A DNA stretch of 41,291 bases from a virus. The stretch is taken from positions 1-41,291 of the IMG/VR virus record IMGVR_UViG_3300009509_000045, one strand, 5' to 3'. Position 1 is the stretch's first letter. Every line of letters starts with the position of its first letter. A model generated the notes under the pieces. The model worked only from the letters and a program-made list of their open reading frames with translations. It made no database searches and was not told the DNA's origin. Below are positions 15,468 through 23,305 of this stretch, one piece after another. A program made the position numbers and the translations under genes.

Positions 15468-18039
15468 TTTTCTTAAAGGCTCTAATGGTATCGGCGCTTT
15501 ACCTACAGTAGACCTATCACAAGGTCTTGTAGCTCATTATCTGCTTAACAATAATGCAGATGATGTAGCAGGTACTTATGATGGTACAGCATTTAATGGG
15601 ATAGACTTTCAAGGGGATATAGCTAAGTTTGATGGTATAGATGATTATATTACTTTACCATCAGCAGTTTATAATCAAGGGAATAGTTTTACAATCAGTG
15701 GTTGGTTTTCTATTAGTGATAAAATAACTGATTATAGAATAGCACACGCAAAAGATGGGACAGGTACAGGTAGAGCAATTTTATCGTACTATTATGTAGA
15801 AGATACATTTACAACATTTATTGGTGGTACTCCAAAAGCAAGTTCTATAACTCCTAGTAGTGCTACTATGTATTTTTTTGCTCTTAGTTTTAATTCTTCA
15901 ACACAAGTTTTAGAGATGTATATAAATGGTGTAAAAGATACTTTTACATCAGTTACTGTAGAATTAAATACAGCAGAAGTAGCTATAGGTATTTCTAAAG
16001 ACTTAGTAAGCTATCCACATAAGGGTATTATGTCTAACTTTAGATTTTATAACGAAGCAAAAGACCAAACTTTCATAGATGCTCTATATGCAGAAGGGTA
16101 CTATCCTAAACCATTACCTTTACCTACAACAGATGGACTTGTAGCTCACTATCCTTTGACTGGTACAGCAGAAGATGCTTGGGGTACAGGCGGTAATGAG
16201 AGTGGTACAGAGTATAACGGTGTAGCTTTTGTATCTGATGTAGATAGAGGGAGTTGTGCAAAATCTGATGGAGTAAATGATTATATATATTATCCATCAT
16301 TTGATGTATATAATACGGCAGTAACTAGACCTATTACAATATCTCAAAAAGTTAAAGTACAATCTGGTGCTACAAGAGGATATAGTGCAAAAAGTGGATA
16401 TAGATATAGGTTAGGAGTTGGTACTACTGGGTATGTATATGCTATTATTGTTAATTCTATTGGTGGCTCATTAGTTAGGATTGACAGTGTTAATCCAGTA
16501 ACATTAGATGAATGGCATACTATAACAGTTACATTCTTTAATAAGACTGCTACTCTATGGATTGATGGTGTTTTCCAAAACACTTTAACAGGAACAGATA
16601 GTCTTAGTACAAGTACAACAGATGGTGTAGGTATAACATTACAAAAAATAGATTTTGGCAGTTCTGTATACTGGTATGACTCTTACTTTAGTGATTTTTA
16701 TATCATAGATAAACAAATTTCTAATGATGAAGCACTATCATTACACAATGAAACATACAATATGGATAAAGTTGTTACTTGGTCTCCACTCACAACAGAA
16801 GCAAGAGCTAATGATATGTGGGTAGCTTATGACGGTACAGAGGTTGGTGGGCTTACTTATGTAGATGATGCAGAGTTTGGAAGTGTAGCTAATTTTGATG
16901 GTGTAAATGATTATATTGATATAAGTTCTATAGCTGATGATGTACCAAATAGTCTAACCTTATCATTTTGGTATAGTGGAACAAATACTTGCTATACTTA
17001 TATGCATAGAGATGATGATACAACCTTATACCAAATACTTATAGCAACAAATAAAGTAACTGTTCAGTTAAGGACTACAACATACAGTCTAATAACAATA
17101 AACTCTGTAGCAACTTTAAGTTCATCTCAGTTTTCTCATATAACTGTTAGTTTAGATATAGTTGCAGGTGAGTGTAAAATATATATAAATGGTGTATTGG
17201 ACTCTACTAACCCATTTACTATAAATAATTCATTCAATAGTACATCTACACTTATCAATGCTTATAGAAATACCAGTGGTATTACAATAAATACTGTTAA
17301 TTCTTGCAAATTAAGAAATATGAGAATATATAGCAAAATACTATCCGTACAAGAAATAACAGACATATACAACTATGAAAAGAACTTTAGACACATAGAT
17401 ATTGATGATGGTTTAATAGCTTACTATCCACTTGCAGAGAATAGTTTAGATAACTATAGAAATCAGTATGATATGACAGATGTAGATATGACTTATAGTG
17501 GTTTATGTGGTGTATATAATGGTTCAACATCACATAACTATAAGAGTGGAACATCGAATAATGTAATGGGGTTTCCTTATGCACCATCAAATATTAGTTT
17601 TTCGTGTTGGGTGAATTTTACTACATTAGATGTAAATATGGGGATATTTATGCTTGTAGTACACGATGCCACAAACACAACAAGAAGATTCAATAGATTA
17701 TTTTTCTCATCTACATATATTTCGTATTTTGGCACAAACATACCTTTCGTAGCCGAGACAAATAAATGGTATCACCTTACATATACTAGAAGTTCAACAA
17801 ATGAAATAAAAGTATATATAGATGGCGTATTGCTAAATACAGCAACATTTGATGATACATCAAGTAAAGACTCTACTTTATATTCAGGATATAACATAGG
17901 TGGCTTTAAGTATAATTTGTCTAGCTTCGCAAATCCATTAAACGGAAAAATATCAAAAGATAGAATTTTTAACAAAGTCTTAACAGCAGAACAAGTACAA
18001 GTAATTTACAATTCAGAAAAAGGAGACTTCGGACTATGA
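15460..18039 (+). CDS. receptor-binding tail protein with four LamG/concanavalin-like domains
   Basis: 859 residues with four repeats, each opening with a GLVAHYPL-type strand and continuing with FDGxxDYI and a SGWFxxxD-type strand: about residues 22-210, 225-430, 435-640 and 645-855. This is the LamG-3/concanavalin lectin fold, usually binding surface glycans, so host recognition is inferred. No ribosome site stands out; it is coupled to the upstream gene. Base composition is sharply more AT-rich than all neighbours (GAT, AAT, TAT, TTT codons instead of GAC, AAC, TAC, TTC), a sign of module transfer. Confidence 0.85.
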   Translation: MLDFLKGSNGIGALPTVDLSQGLVAHYLLNNNADDVAGTYDGTAFNGIDFQGDIAKFDGIDDYITLPSAVYNQGNSFTISGWFSISDKITDYRIAHAKDGTGTGRAILSYYYVEDTFTTFIGGTPKASSITPSSATMYFFALSFNSSTQVLEMYINGVKDTFTSVTVELNTAEVAIGISKDLVSYPHKGIMSNFRFYNEAKDQTFIDALYAEGYYPKPLPLPTTDGLVAHYPLTGTAEDAWGTGGNESGTEYNGVAFVSDVDRGSCAKSDGVNDYIYYPSFDVYNTAVTRPITISQKVKVQSGATRGYSAKSGYRYRLGVGTTGYVYAIIVNSIGGSLVRIDSVNPVTLDEWHTITVTFFNKTATLWIDGVFQNTLTGTDSLSTSTTDGVGITLQKIDFGSSVYWYDSYFSDFYIIDKQISNDEALSLHNETYNMDKVVTWSPLTTEARANDMWVAYDGTEVGGLTYVDDAEFGSVANFDGVNDYIDISSIADDVPNSLTLSFWYSGTNTCYTYMHRDDDTTLYQILIATNKVTVQLRTTTYSLITINSVATLSSSQFSHITVSLDIVAGECKIYINGVLDSTNPFTINNSFNSTSTLINAYRNTSGITINTVNSCKLRNMRIYSKILSVQEITDIYNYEKNFRHIDIDDGLIAYYPLAENSLDNYRNQYDMTDVDMTYSGLCGVYNGSTSHNYKSGTSNNVMGFPYAPSNISFSCWVNFTTLDVNMGIFMLVVHDATNTTRRFNRLFFSSTYISYFGTNIPFVAETNKWYHLTYTRSSTNEIKVYIDGVLLNTATFDDTSSKDSTLYSGYNIGGFKYNLSSFANPLNGKISKDRIFNKVLTAEQVQVIYNSEKGDFGL

Positions 18040-18701
18040 AACTATACAACTCAAATATAGACAGAATAGAGCAATTACAGATTATACATACAGAGGATAG
18101 CACCCTATACGTAGACAAAATAGCAGAGGAACAGCTAAACGAACTAGGATACTATAAAGTAGAGTATCAAGGGCAACCTAGTAGACGATACTATAGCGCC
18201 GTAGAGAATAGAGGCATAGTAGGAAATAAATTTATCATAGGCTATACAGCTACAGAGAAGCCTATTAGCGAAGTGCGTGAAGCTATGCTTATAGACCTAA
18301 AAGAAGCATTTAGCGGTTATTCGGAACGTCCTAAAGTAGATACGGGCTTAGGATACTTCGTAGACGGTGGGCGTAACGACTTAACAAACTTTCAGATAGG
18401 TAAAGAGTTCGGTTTTCCGGCAGTAAAGGACGCTAATGGGGATATGCAACCTATCACAGTAGAACAGTACGACACTATCATAACCGCTATAAAAGCTAAA
18501 GGGGTATCGCTTTATCAAGTGAAATGGAGCAAAGAGGACGAAATAAAGGCTCTTGAAACGGTAGCGGACTGTATACTTTATGAGGCTACCCCATACGATT
18601 ACACGGTAACGCAAGAGGACGTCGATAACGACATAGACGGAACGCTTACAGTAGGTCAGATTTTGACTAGGTATAAGAACAAGGTAAAAGAGTGGGAGTA
18701 A
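18036..18701 (+). CDS. tail-associated protein (DUF4376-like), 221 aa
   Basis: ATGA overlap with the LamG gene. The pattern VDTGLGYFVDGGRNDLTNF followed by an INxIKxxG-type helix and VKWSKEDEIKALETV matches the DUF4376 domain found at the end of phage tail-fibre modules, residues about 80-200; it may act as a fibre chaperone or tip piece. Composition returns to the phage norm here, so the transferred segment ends exactly at the gene boundary. Confidence 0.65.
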   Translation: MKLYNSNIDRIEQLQIIHTEDSTLYVDKIAEEQLNELGYYKVEYQGQPSRRYYSAVENRGIVGNKFIIGYTATEKPISEVREAMLIDLKEAFSGYSERPKVDTGLGYFVDGGRNDLTNFQIGKEFGFPAVKDANGDMQPITVEQYDTIITAIKAKGVSLYQVKWSKEDEIKALETVADCILYEATPYDYTVTQEDVDNDIDGTLTVGQILTRYKNKVKEWE

Positions 18702-19036
18702 GATACTCCGACGTATCCATAACGCCACTAAAGGGCGACCGTTATAAACTCAATAAGACTTTAACATACAAAGACGTAACCGTGCCGGAGGGATACCGAA
18801 CGAACGGAGCGGATATACCGCGTATATTTTGGTCTATCTTTCCTCCGAATAAGAGCGACTATCTACCGGCGGTTATCGTACACGACTACCTATGCGACCT
18901 AGAAGAATATCAAAAGGCCGACCAATACTTCGAGGAGATACTAAAAGAGCTAGGCATAGACTTTATAAGCGTTTTTCTTTTGGTAAAGGCCGTAACGCTC
19001 TACCATAAGTACAGATACGGGACAACCACAGCCTAG
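18692..19036 (+). CDS. DUF1353 family protein, 114 aa
   Basis: Residues 25-75 carry the family hallmark: GYRTNGADIPRIFWSIFPP followed by PAVIVHDYLC. DUF1353 proteins sit between tail-fibre and lysis genes in many phages; their role is unknown. The start is GTG at 18692, the only suitable start, with AAGG 7 bases upstream, overlapping the previous stop by 10 bases. Confidence 0.8.
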   Translation: MGVRYSDVSITPLKGDRYKLNKTLTYKDVTVPEGYRTNGADIPRIFWSIFPPNKSDYLPAVIVHDYLCDLEEYQKADQYFEEILKELGIDFISVFLLVKAVTLYHKYRYGTTTA

Positions 19037-19082
19037 ACACTATTACGCGCTATTATACATCATATAAACGATAAGGCGCGAA

Positions 19083-19427
19083 ATGTACAACGTATACACT
19101 CTAAAGGCTATGCAGATATTTAACGAGGTTCAAATGATGGTAGCCGTTCTTTTTGGTATGGCTATGCAGTTCTTTTTAGGGGAGAATAAGACGGCTAAAG
19201 TAGCTATAGCGGTTATCGCCTCCTCAGTGTTTGTGGCTATGTATGTGGTCTCTCCGGCCATAGAGTTTTTAGGGCTACAGACGGACAGTAAGCTAGCTAT
19301 CGCTCTTTACGCTATGTCATCTCTTATTAGTATGGAGATTATCGCCCTACTTATCATTATCGCGCCAAAAATGCTTAGACAAAAACTATTTACGTGGCTA
19401 GGGGTTAAAGATGATGGTGTTAAATAA
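19083..19427 (+). CDS. putative holin, 114 aa
   Basis: Three hydrophobic stretches (residues about 13-33, 39-60, 74-99) separated by short charged loops, a soluble C-terminus with Lys, and position at the head of the lysis genes fit a holin that makes lesions in the inner membrane. GGCG lies before the ATG. No named holin family was recognised, so the call rests on topology and place. Confidence 0.55.
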   Translation: MYNVYTLKAMQIFNEVQMMVAVLFGMAMQFFLGENKTAKVAIAVIASSVFVAMYVVSPAIEFLGLQTDSKLAIALYAMSSLISMEIIALLIIIAPKMLRQKLFTWLGVKDDGVK

Positions 19428-19530
19428 TAGAAACAGAAAAAGAGAATATAGCTACTACGTGGCAGGTATCGCACTTTTACTATGCGCTCTTGAGGTGGTG
19501 CGAAAATGTATACAAGTATACGGGGGTTAG
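19411..19530 (+). CDS. small membrane protein, 39 aa (possible second holin or antiholin)
   Basis: ATG 19411 with AGGGG 6 bases upstream, overlapping the holin gene end by 17 bases. A basic N-terminus (NNRNRKRE) precedes one membrane helix (YVAGIALLLCALEVV) and a short tail, so the N-terminus should stay inside. Single-helix small proteins in this place often tune or form holes. Short, but with a good ribosome site and topology. Confidence 0.5.
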   Translation: MMVLNNRNRKREYSYYVAGIALLLCALEVVRKCIQVYGG

Positions 19531-19531
19531 T

Positions 19532-19801
19532 ATGAATTTTATTACAGGGGTGAGAGACTACATAATAGCTATTTTAGCGATAGTGATTATAGCGCTATTC
19601 GGACGCAGTACATACCATAAGTACAGGGCAGACAGGAACGCAAAGAGAGCCGAAGAGCTAGAGGACGAGATACAGGCGAACGACATCACGAACGAAGTAA
19701 AGACCTTTCAAGAGGTGAACAAAACCAAAAAAGAGCGTACAGATGAAACTATCAAGACTTCTCATACTCATATCGAGCCTAATACTACTTACAGCTTGTA
19801 G
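19532..19801 (+). CDS. inner-membrane spanin-like protein (Rz-type), 89 aa
   Basis: The start ATG 19532 follows the previous stop by one base; the frame is open further upstream to 19490 but that would overlap a better-supported gene. It has one N-terminal membrane helix (YIIAILAIVIIALFG) and a long charged periplasmic coiled coil (NAKRAEELEDEIQANDITNE). With the lipoprotein gene nested in its 3' part it forms an Rz/Rz1-type pair that would fuse inner and outer membranes, implying a Gram-negative host. Confidence 0.65.
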   Translation: MNFITGVRDYIIAILAIVIIALFGRSTYHKYRADRNAKRAEELEDEIQANDITNEVKTFQEVNKTKKERTDETIKTSHTHIEPNTTYSL

Positions 19802-20030
19802 CGAGAAGCGCGTACCCGCTCCTTGCCCTAGTATCGTAGTCCTTAGCAAAGTGGACGCGGTAGACATTAGGACGAACAGCGAGACAGGGCTAGACAAAGA
19901 CAATACGCTAAAGGCCTTTACGCTTATCGCTAGATTAAGAGAGGTAGAGCGCTACTACTCAGAGGAGGCCACGCGCCTAGAGGCATACGTCAAAGAGAGA
20001 AACGAGGGGTTAATAGATGGCGAACTTTAA
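19743..20030 (+). CDS. outer-membrane spanin-like lipoprotein (Rz1-type), 95 aa
   Basis: The signal sequence MKLSRLLILISSLILLTAC ends in a lipobox, so Cys19 should be lipidated. The gene starts inside the Rz-like gene in another reading frame (59-base overlap), the classic nested spanin arrangement. It is longer than lambda Rz1 and less Pro-rich, with a helical C-terminal half. Ribosome site weak (AAAGAG). Confidence 0.65.
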   Translation: MKLSRLLILISSLILLTACSEKRVPAPCPSIVVLSKVDAVDIRTNSETGLDKDNTLKAFTLIARLREVERYYSEEATRLEAYVKERNEGLIDGEL

Positions 20031-20580
20031 CGAAGCGTTTAATCGCTTTAACGGGATAGAGTTTAACTCTCCGGAGAACGTGCTACACCAAAACAAAGGC
20101 GAGACCGGTCTTACCTTTTACGGCATTTATAAAAAAGCGCACCCTACTTGGAGGGGGTGGGACTTGATAGATAGGCATATCGTAAAAAACCACTACAGCC
20201 GAGTAAAGGCCTCCGTGTCGGCGTATCACGATAAAGAGCTTATAGGTTACGTAGAGGACTTTTACCGCGTTCTCTATTGGGACTCGTTAAACCTAGACTA
20301 TATAAAGTCTCAAAAGATGGCAGAGGAGTTATTCTTTTTCTATCTAAACATAGGGGACAAGAAAAAGGTCGTAAAATTCGCTCAGTCTATTATCGGCGTA
20401 AAAGTGGACGGCGTTCTAGGCTCTAAGACCATACAGGCGCTTAACGGTTTTGACGAGGACGTGTTCGACAAAGAGTACGATAAAAAAGAGATAAGCCACT
20501 ATAAGAGATTAGTCGCTAGATACCCTCTTAGGTTTACCCGTTTTTTAAAGGGTTGGATTAATCGCGCTAAAATGATATAA
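20017..20580 (+). CDS. endolysin, GH108-type muramidase with peptidoglycan-binding segment
   Basis: 187 residues. N-terminal GH108 (secretion-activator/N-acetylmuramidase) pattern: HQNKGETGLTFYGIYKKAHP, with Glu29 the likely catalytic acid in place of the usual EGG context. A C-terminal segment FAQSIIGVKVDGVLGSKTI resembles the peptidoglycan-binding domain 3 that accompanies this family. No signal peptide, so export depends on a holin. GAGGGG lies before the ATG; it overlaps the Rz1-like gene by 14 bases. Confidence 0.75.
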   Translation: MANFNEAFNRFNGIEFNSPENVLHQNKGETGLTFYGIYKKAHPTWRGWDLIDRHIVKNHYSRVKASVSAYHDKELIGYVEDFYRVLYWDSLNLDYIKSQKMAEELFFFYLNIGDKKKVVKFAQSIIGVKVDGVLGSKTIQALNGFDEDVFDKEYDKKEISHYKRLVARYPLRFTRFLKGWINRAKMI

Positions 20581-20581
20581 T
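20553..20581 (+). promoter_or_regulatory. promoter ahead of the attP/integrase region
   Basis: TTGGAT (20553-20558), 17 bases, TATAAT (20576-20581), overlapping the end of the endolysin gene. It would start transcripts about 20588 and read through the arm sites into the integrase gene. Confidence 0.6.
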
Positions 20582-20590
20582 ACTCTCATT

Positions 20591-20749
20591 ATGAGAGAAG
20601 CAATAGCGACAGAGAGAGTCTATAATATCTTTAGGCAGTTGGTAGCCGTGAAATACTATTACGAAGATGGAGAAGTACGTACAGTACAACTCCATAAAAA
20701 AAGGGTAGACACAAAACGGACAAAGGGTAGATTTAAGGGTAGATTTTAA
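20591..20749 (+). CDS. possible small basic protein, 52 aa
   Basis: Open frame from ATG 20591 to TAA 20749, almost at the expected transcript start of the promoter at 20553-20581, so it would be read from a nearly leaderless mRNA. There is no ribosome site. The last codons (TKRTKGRFKGRF) are created by GGGTAGA repeats, which could mean the frame is incidental. If real, it is a small basic protein, perhaps a recombination accessory factor. Confidence 0.3.
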   Translation: MREAIATERVYNIFRQLVAVKYYYEDGEVRTVQLHKKRVDTKRTKGRFKGRF

Positions 20750-20968
20750 ATCGCCCTCCTCTCAAAGCTCGTAAATGCGAGCGCTATCTAAAAAAGTTCG
20801 ACAGACTTCCTCTCTGTACTCGCCTAATCCGTACCTATCCCATACTATCCGGAAATAACGCTATACTCGATAAACTACTTTCCTATGATGTCCGTATCTA
20901 CCCCATACTAACCTAAGCGACAAAGGGTAGAAAAAAGGGTAGAATTAGGGTAGACAAAAAATCTACCC
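20703..20968 (+). repeat. putative attP: GGGTAGA arm-type repeats in two clusters
   Basis: Direct GGGTAGA copies at 20703, 20725, 20737, 20925, 20937 and 20948; inverted copies (TCTACCC) at 20897 and 20962. Spacings of 11-12 bases within clusters put sites about one helical turn apart. Two clusters flanking about 150 bases next to a tyrosine integrase gene is the layout of arm-type sites around a crossover core. A candidate core, ACAGA-CTTCCTC-TCTGT, lies at 20801-20817 (7-base spacer between 5-base inverted arms). The last inverted copy is next to the integrase ribosome site, hinting at autoregulation. Confidence 0.6.
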
Positions 20969-20985
20969 ACTTTAGGAGTAACTCT

Positions 20986-22149
20986 ATGCAGTTATCAGAC
21001 AATAAAATCAAGGCACTAAAGCCAAAAGAAAAAGAATATAAGCTAGGAGACGGTAACGGCCTTTGGCTATTCGTTACGCCTAACAATACGAAGCTATGGA
21101 GATTTAGGTATACGCTTAACGGAAAAAGCTCTACGAAGTCTATCGGCAAGTATCCGGCCGTATCACTAAGGGACGCTCGCGCAAAATGCGAAGAGTACAG
21201 GGCGCAACTATCCGGAGGTATAAAACCTAGAGAGATTAGCTCCGGTATGAGCTTTAGGGAGGTATCAGAAGAGTACCTATCCAAGAGGCCGGAACTTAGC
21301 GAAAGATACCTAAAGGACATCAAGGCACTATTAGAGAGAGACTTCTACCCCACTCTTAAGGGACTAGACCTAGAGAGTATCACGGTATCGCACTTTATAG
21401 ACATATTCTCCTCTATGGAGGCGAGAGGCATAAAGACGGCTACGAAAAAAGCCGGCAGTCTCGTAAACCGTATCTTTAAGTATGCAGTAACGAAGCAGTA
21501 CACTACAAATAACCCTATGGCTAGCTTAGACCTAGATACGCTACTTACAAAGCATAAGCCGGAGAACTTCGCGCATATAACGGACGAGAAGCTATTTAAA
21601 GAGCTACTTATAGCCATAGAGGAGTACGAGGGGGACATATTCACCAAAACGGCGCTTAGGCTTATGCCTTACGTCTTTTTACGACCGGCGAACATACGAG
21701 GCCTGCTTTGGAGCGAGATAGACTTCGATAAGAAGCGTATACTCATACCGGCCGAGAAGATGAAGCTACCTAGAGACCATATCGTCCCGCTTACGGACTC
21801 TATGATAGAGATATTAAACAATGCAAAAAATAATAATAGTGATTATGTTTTTCCTAGTCCGCAGAGTACCAAAAGGCAGTTAAGTAACAATACGTTAAAC
21901 GTAGCACTAAAGAGACTAGGCTTTAAAGATAAAATGACCTCGCACGGTTTTAGGCATACAGCGAGTACGATACTCCACGAAAATATACATATTCACGGCG
22001 TACCGAGCGAGGCTATAGAAATGCAACTAGCGCACGTAGAGAAGAACTCCGTTAAGGGCGTCTACAACAAGGCGCTATACTTGTCGGAGCGGTCGCGCCT
22101 AATGGAGTGGTGGAGCAACTACCTAGACTCTCTAAAAGCGTCAAAATAG
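20986..22149 (+). CDS. int: tyrosine-type integrase (P4/DUF4102 family)
   Basis: 387 residues, full length for P4-type integrases. N-terminal DUF4102 arm-binding domain, residues 1-85 (GDGNGLWLFVTPNNTKLWRF), core-binding helices 90-185, catalytic domain 200-370 with Arg233, a candidate Lys near 258, His320-x-x-Arg323, His350 and the nucleophile Tyr360. All active-site residues are present. AGGAGT precedes the ATG. It catalyses integration and, with an excisionase, excision. The 3' end overlaps the convergent YopX-like gene by 98 bases. Confidence 0.95.
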   Translation: MQLSDNKIKALKPKEKEYKLGDGNGLWLFVTPNNTKLWRFRYTLNGKSSTKSIGKYPAVSLRDARAKCEEYRAQLSGGIKPREISSGMSFREVSEEYLSKRPELSERYLKDIKALLERDFYPTLKGLDLESITVSHFIDIFSSMEARGIKTATKKAGSLVNRIFKYAVTKQYTTNNPMASLDLDTLLTKHKPENFAHITDEKLFKELLIAIEEYEGDIFTKTALRLMPYVFLRPANIRGLLWSEIDFDKKRILIPAEKMKLPRDHIVPLTDSMIEILNNAKNNNSDYVFPSPQSTKRQLSNNTLNVALKRLGFKDKMTSHGFRHTASTILHENIHIHGVPSEAIEMQLAHVEKNSVKGVYNKALYLSERSRLMEWWSNYLDSLKASK

Positions 22150-22588
22150 ACGCGTAGTCCCTAGCGTTCTCCGGCAGTAGCTCGCTATCCTCGAACACGT
22201 TACCTATGACCGTACACTCCCTACTTAAAAACTCCATCTTTTGAGAGTGGGAGTAGCCTAGATACTCAGAACATACTATGTTACTAAGGCATACGATACC
22301 TAGAGTAGACTCGTGGTACGTGATAACGCCTATCGTCATTTTCCCGCTTATGTCCTTTATACCGGACGTAACGATGTCTCCCTCGTATACCTCTGTACCG
22401 TGCATATCCTTATAGGGTAGATTTTGCGTAAGTATAAACCTATCCCGCTCTAGTAGCTCCCATTTTCCGGAGTCGCAGTCTTGGCGAAATACGCCTATAT
22501 TCGTAACCTTTAAAGGGACGAACTCTTGCTCGTGAGTAATAAGTCTTTTATCGCTCTTGTCCCACGCTCTAAACTTATTTTGTGTCAT
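22052..22588 (-). CDS. YopX-like phage protein, 178 aa
   Basis: N-terminal KFRAWDKSDKRLI and the middle PYKDMHGTEVYEGDIVTSG are the signature of the YopX family, common in temperate phages and of unknown role. The family core ends near IGNVFEDSELL (about residue 138). The last 40 residues are extra and overlap the end of the convergent integrase gene, so the tail may have grown by loss of a stop codon. AAAAGG lies 7 bases before the ATG. It is the last gene of the leftward direction and has its own promoter-like region. Confidence 0.8.
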   Translation of the reverse strand: MTQNKFRAWDKSDKRLITHEQEFVPLKVTNIGVFRQDCDSGKWELLERDRFILTQNLPYKDMHGTEVYEGDIVTSGIKDISGKMTIGVITYHESTLGIVCLSNIVCSEYLGYSHSQKMEFLSRECTVIGNVFEDSELLPENARDYASILTLLESLGSCSTTPLGATAPTSIAPCCRRP

Positions 22589-22623
22589 TTTGTACCTTTT
22601 TATTGTCGATTTATTTCGTCAAT

Positions 22624-22644
22624 GGGCGGGGATTATACCCGCCC
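22624..22644 (-). promoter_or_regulatory. palindrome around a TATAAT box upstream of the YopX-like gene
   Basis: GGGCGGG-GATTATA-CCCGCCC: perfect 7-base arms. Read leftward, TATAAT falls in the centre (22641-22636), 48 bases before the 22588 start codon. A -35 box is poor. It could be an operator overlying a -10, or a strong hairpin ending the transcript that comes from the excisionase side. Confidence 0.5.
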
Positions 22645-22719
22645 TATGTTAAGACTTTGTTAAATTGATAAACTTTTATACAGGTGATTAAAATTTAATC
22701 AACCCGTATAGATTAAAAA

Positions 22720-22902
22720 TTAAGCAGTTTTAGCCATTCTCTCTATAACCTCGCTTTTTAGGTAGCGAGGCATATCCTTAGAGATAGGGTAATGCGGTGG
22801 CGGTATCCTACCCTTTTTACGCAACTCGTAGAACGTCGTACTAGACATATCGTAGAGTTTTTGTACCGACTTGGCAGATAAGTAACAATCGTCCTTACTC
22901 AT
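22720..22902 (-). CDS. excisionase-like HTH protein (AlpA/MerR-type), 60 aa
   Basis: ATG 22902 is preferred over an upstream GTG because GGAGG lies 7 bases before it. The sequence LSAKSVQKLYDMSSTTFYEL followed by a basic loop and PPPHYPISKDMPRYLKSEV matches winged-helix AlpA/excisionase proteins: a short HTH, then a wing and the recognition of the next helix. Near int it most likely directs excision or regulates int. Confidence 0.75.
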   Translation of the reverse strand: MSKDDCYLSAKSVQKLYDMSSTTFYELRKKGRIPPPHYPISKDMPRYLKSEVIERMAKTA

Positions 22903-23305
22903 TATCACGCCTCCATATCGACATATCTATAACCGTTAAGTCCTCTATCTTTAGCGACATTACGCCTTGCGCGTAATACCCTACGTTCTTAGTGTATCTA
23001 CTAAGGCCTCTTATCACGATGTCGCTTTGCTCTTTGCGGGAGAGTATCTCTCTAGTAAATTGCGTTATAGAACAACCGTTCTTACGACAATACTCGCTTA
23101 GTGTTTTCTCCGGAGTATCTAAATGCTCTAGCTTTATACGTCTTACTTGCTCCAAGTACGCCACTACGACCTTATCTAGTATAAAGAGGCTATTCTTACC
23201 GGCTCTCGTTTTTAGATAAGCTCTACGCGCGTCTAGCATTTTCTCGTTAATGCGCTCTAGCGCTCTCTCTTTTTCTATCAAATTTCTTTTTACAGGGCAT
23301 ATCAT
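22895..23305 (-). CDS. hypothetical protein, 136 aa
   Basis: Basic, helical protein. The middle (TLSEYCRKNGCSITQFTREI) reads like a helix-turn-helix, so a role in DNA binding is possible. GAGGAG precedes the ATG at 23305. It overlaps the excisionase-like gene by 8 bases and the upstream gene by 4, so it belongs to the leftward operon. No named family recognised. Confidence 0.7.
   Translation of the reverse strand: MICPVKRNLIEKERALERINEKMLDARRAYLKTRAGKNSLFILDKVVVAYLEQVRRIKLEHLDTPEKTLSEYCRKNGCSITQFTREILSRKEQSDIVIRGLSRYTKNVGYYAQGVMSLKIEDLTVIDMSIWRRDNE

Noticed and set aside
20791-20830. GTTCGAC and neighbouring words looked like a tRNA 3' end, and the reverse strand (GAGGAAGTCTG) slightly like an RNase P RNA signature, as an attachment core
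   Set aside because: No acceptor or T-stem pairing can be built, and the match is too short. Kept only as a candidate core without a gene identity.
20703-20968. Short regular repeats as a CRISPR array
   Set aside because: Repeats are 7 bases with uneven 11-200 base spacing and no cas genes; arm-type sites explain them better.
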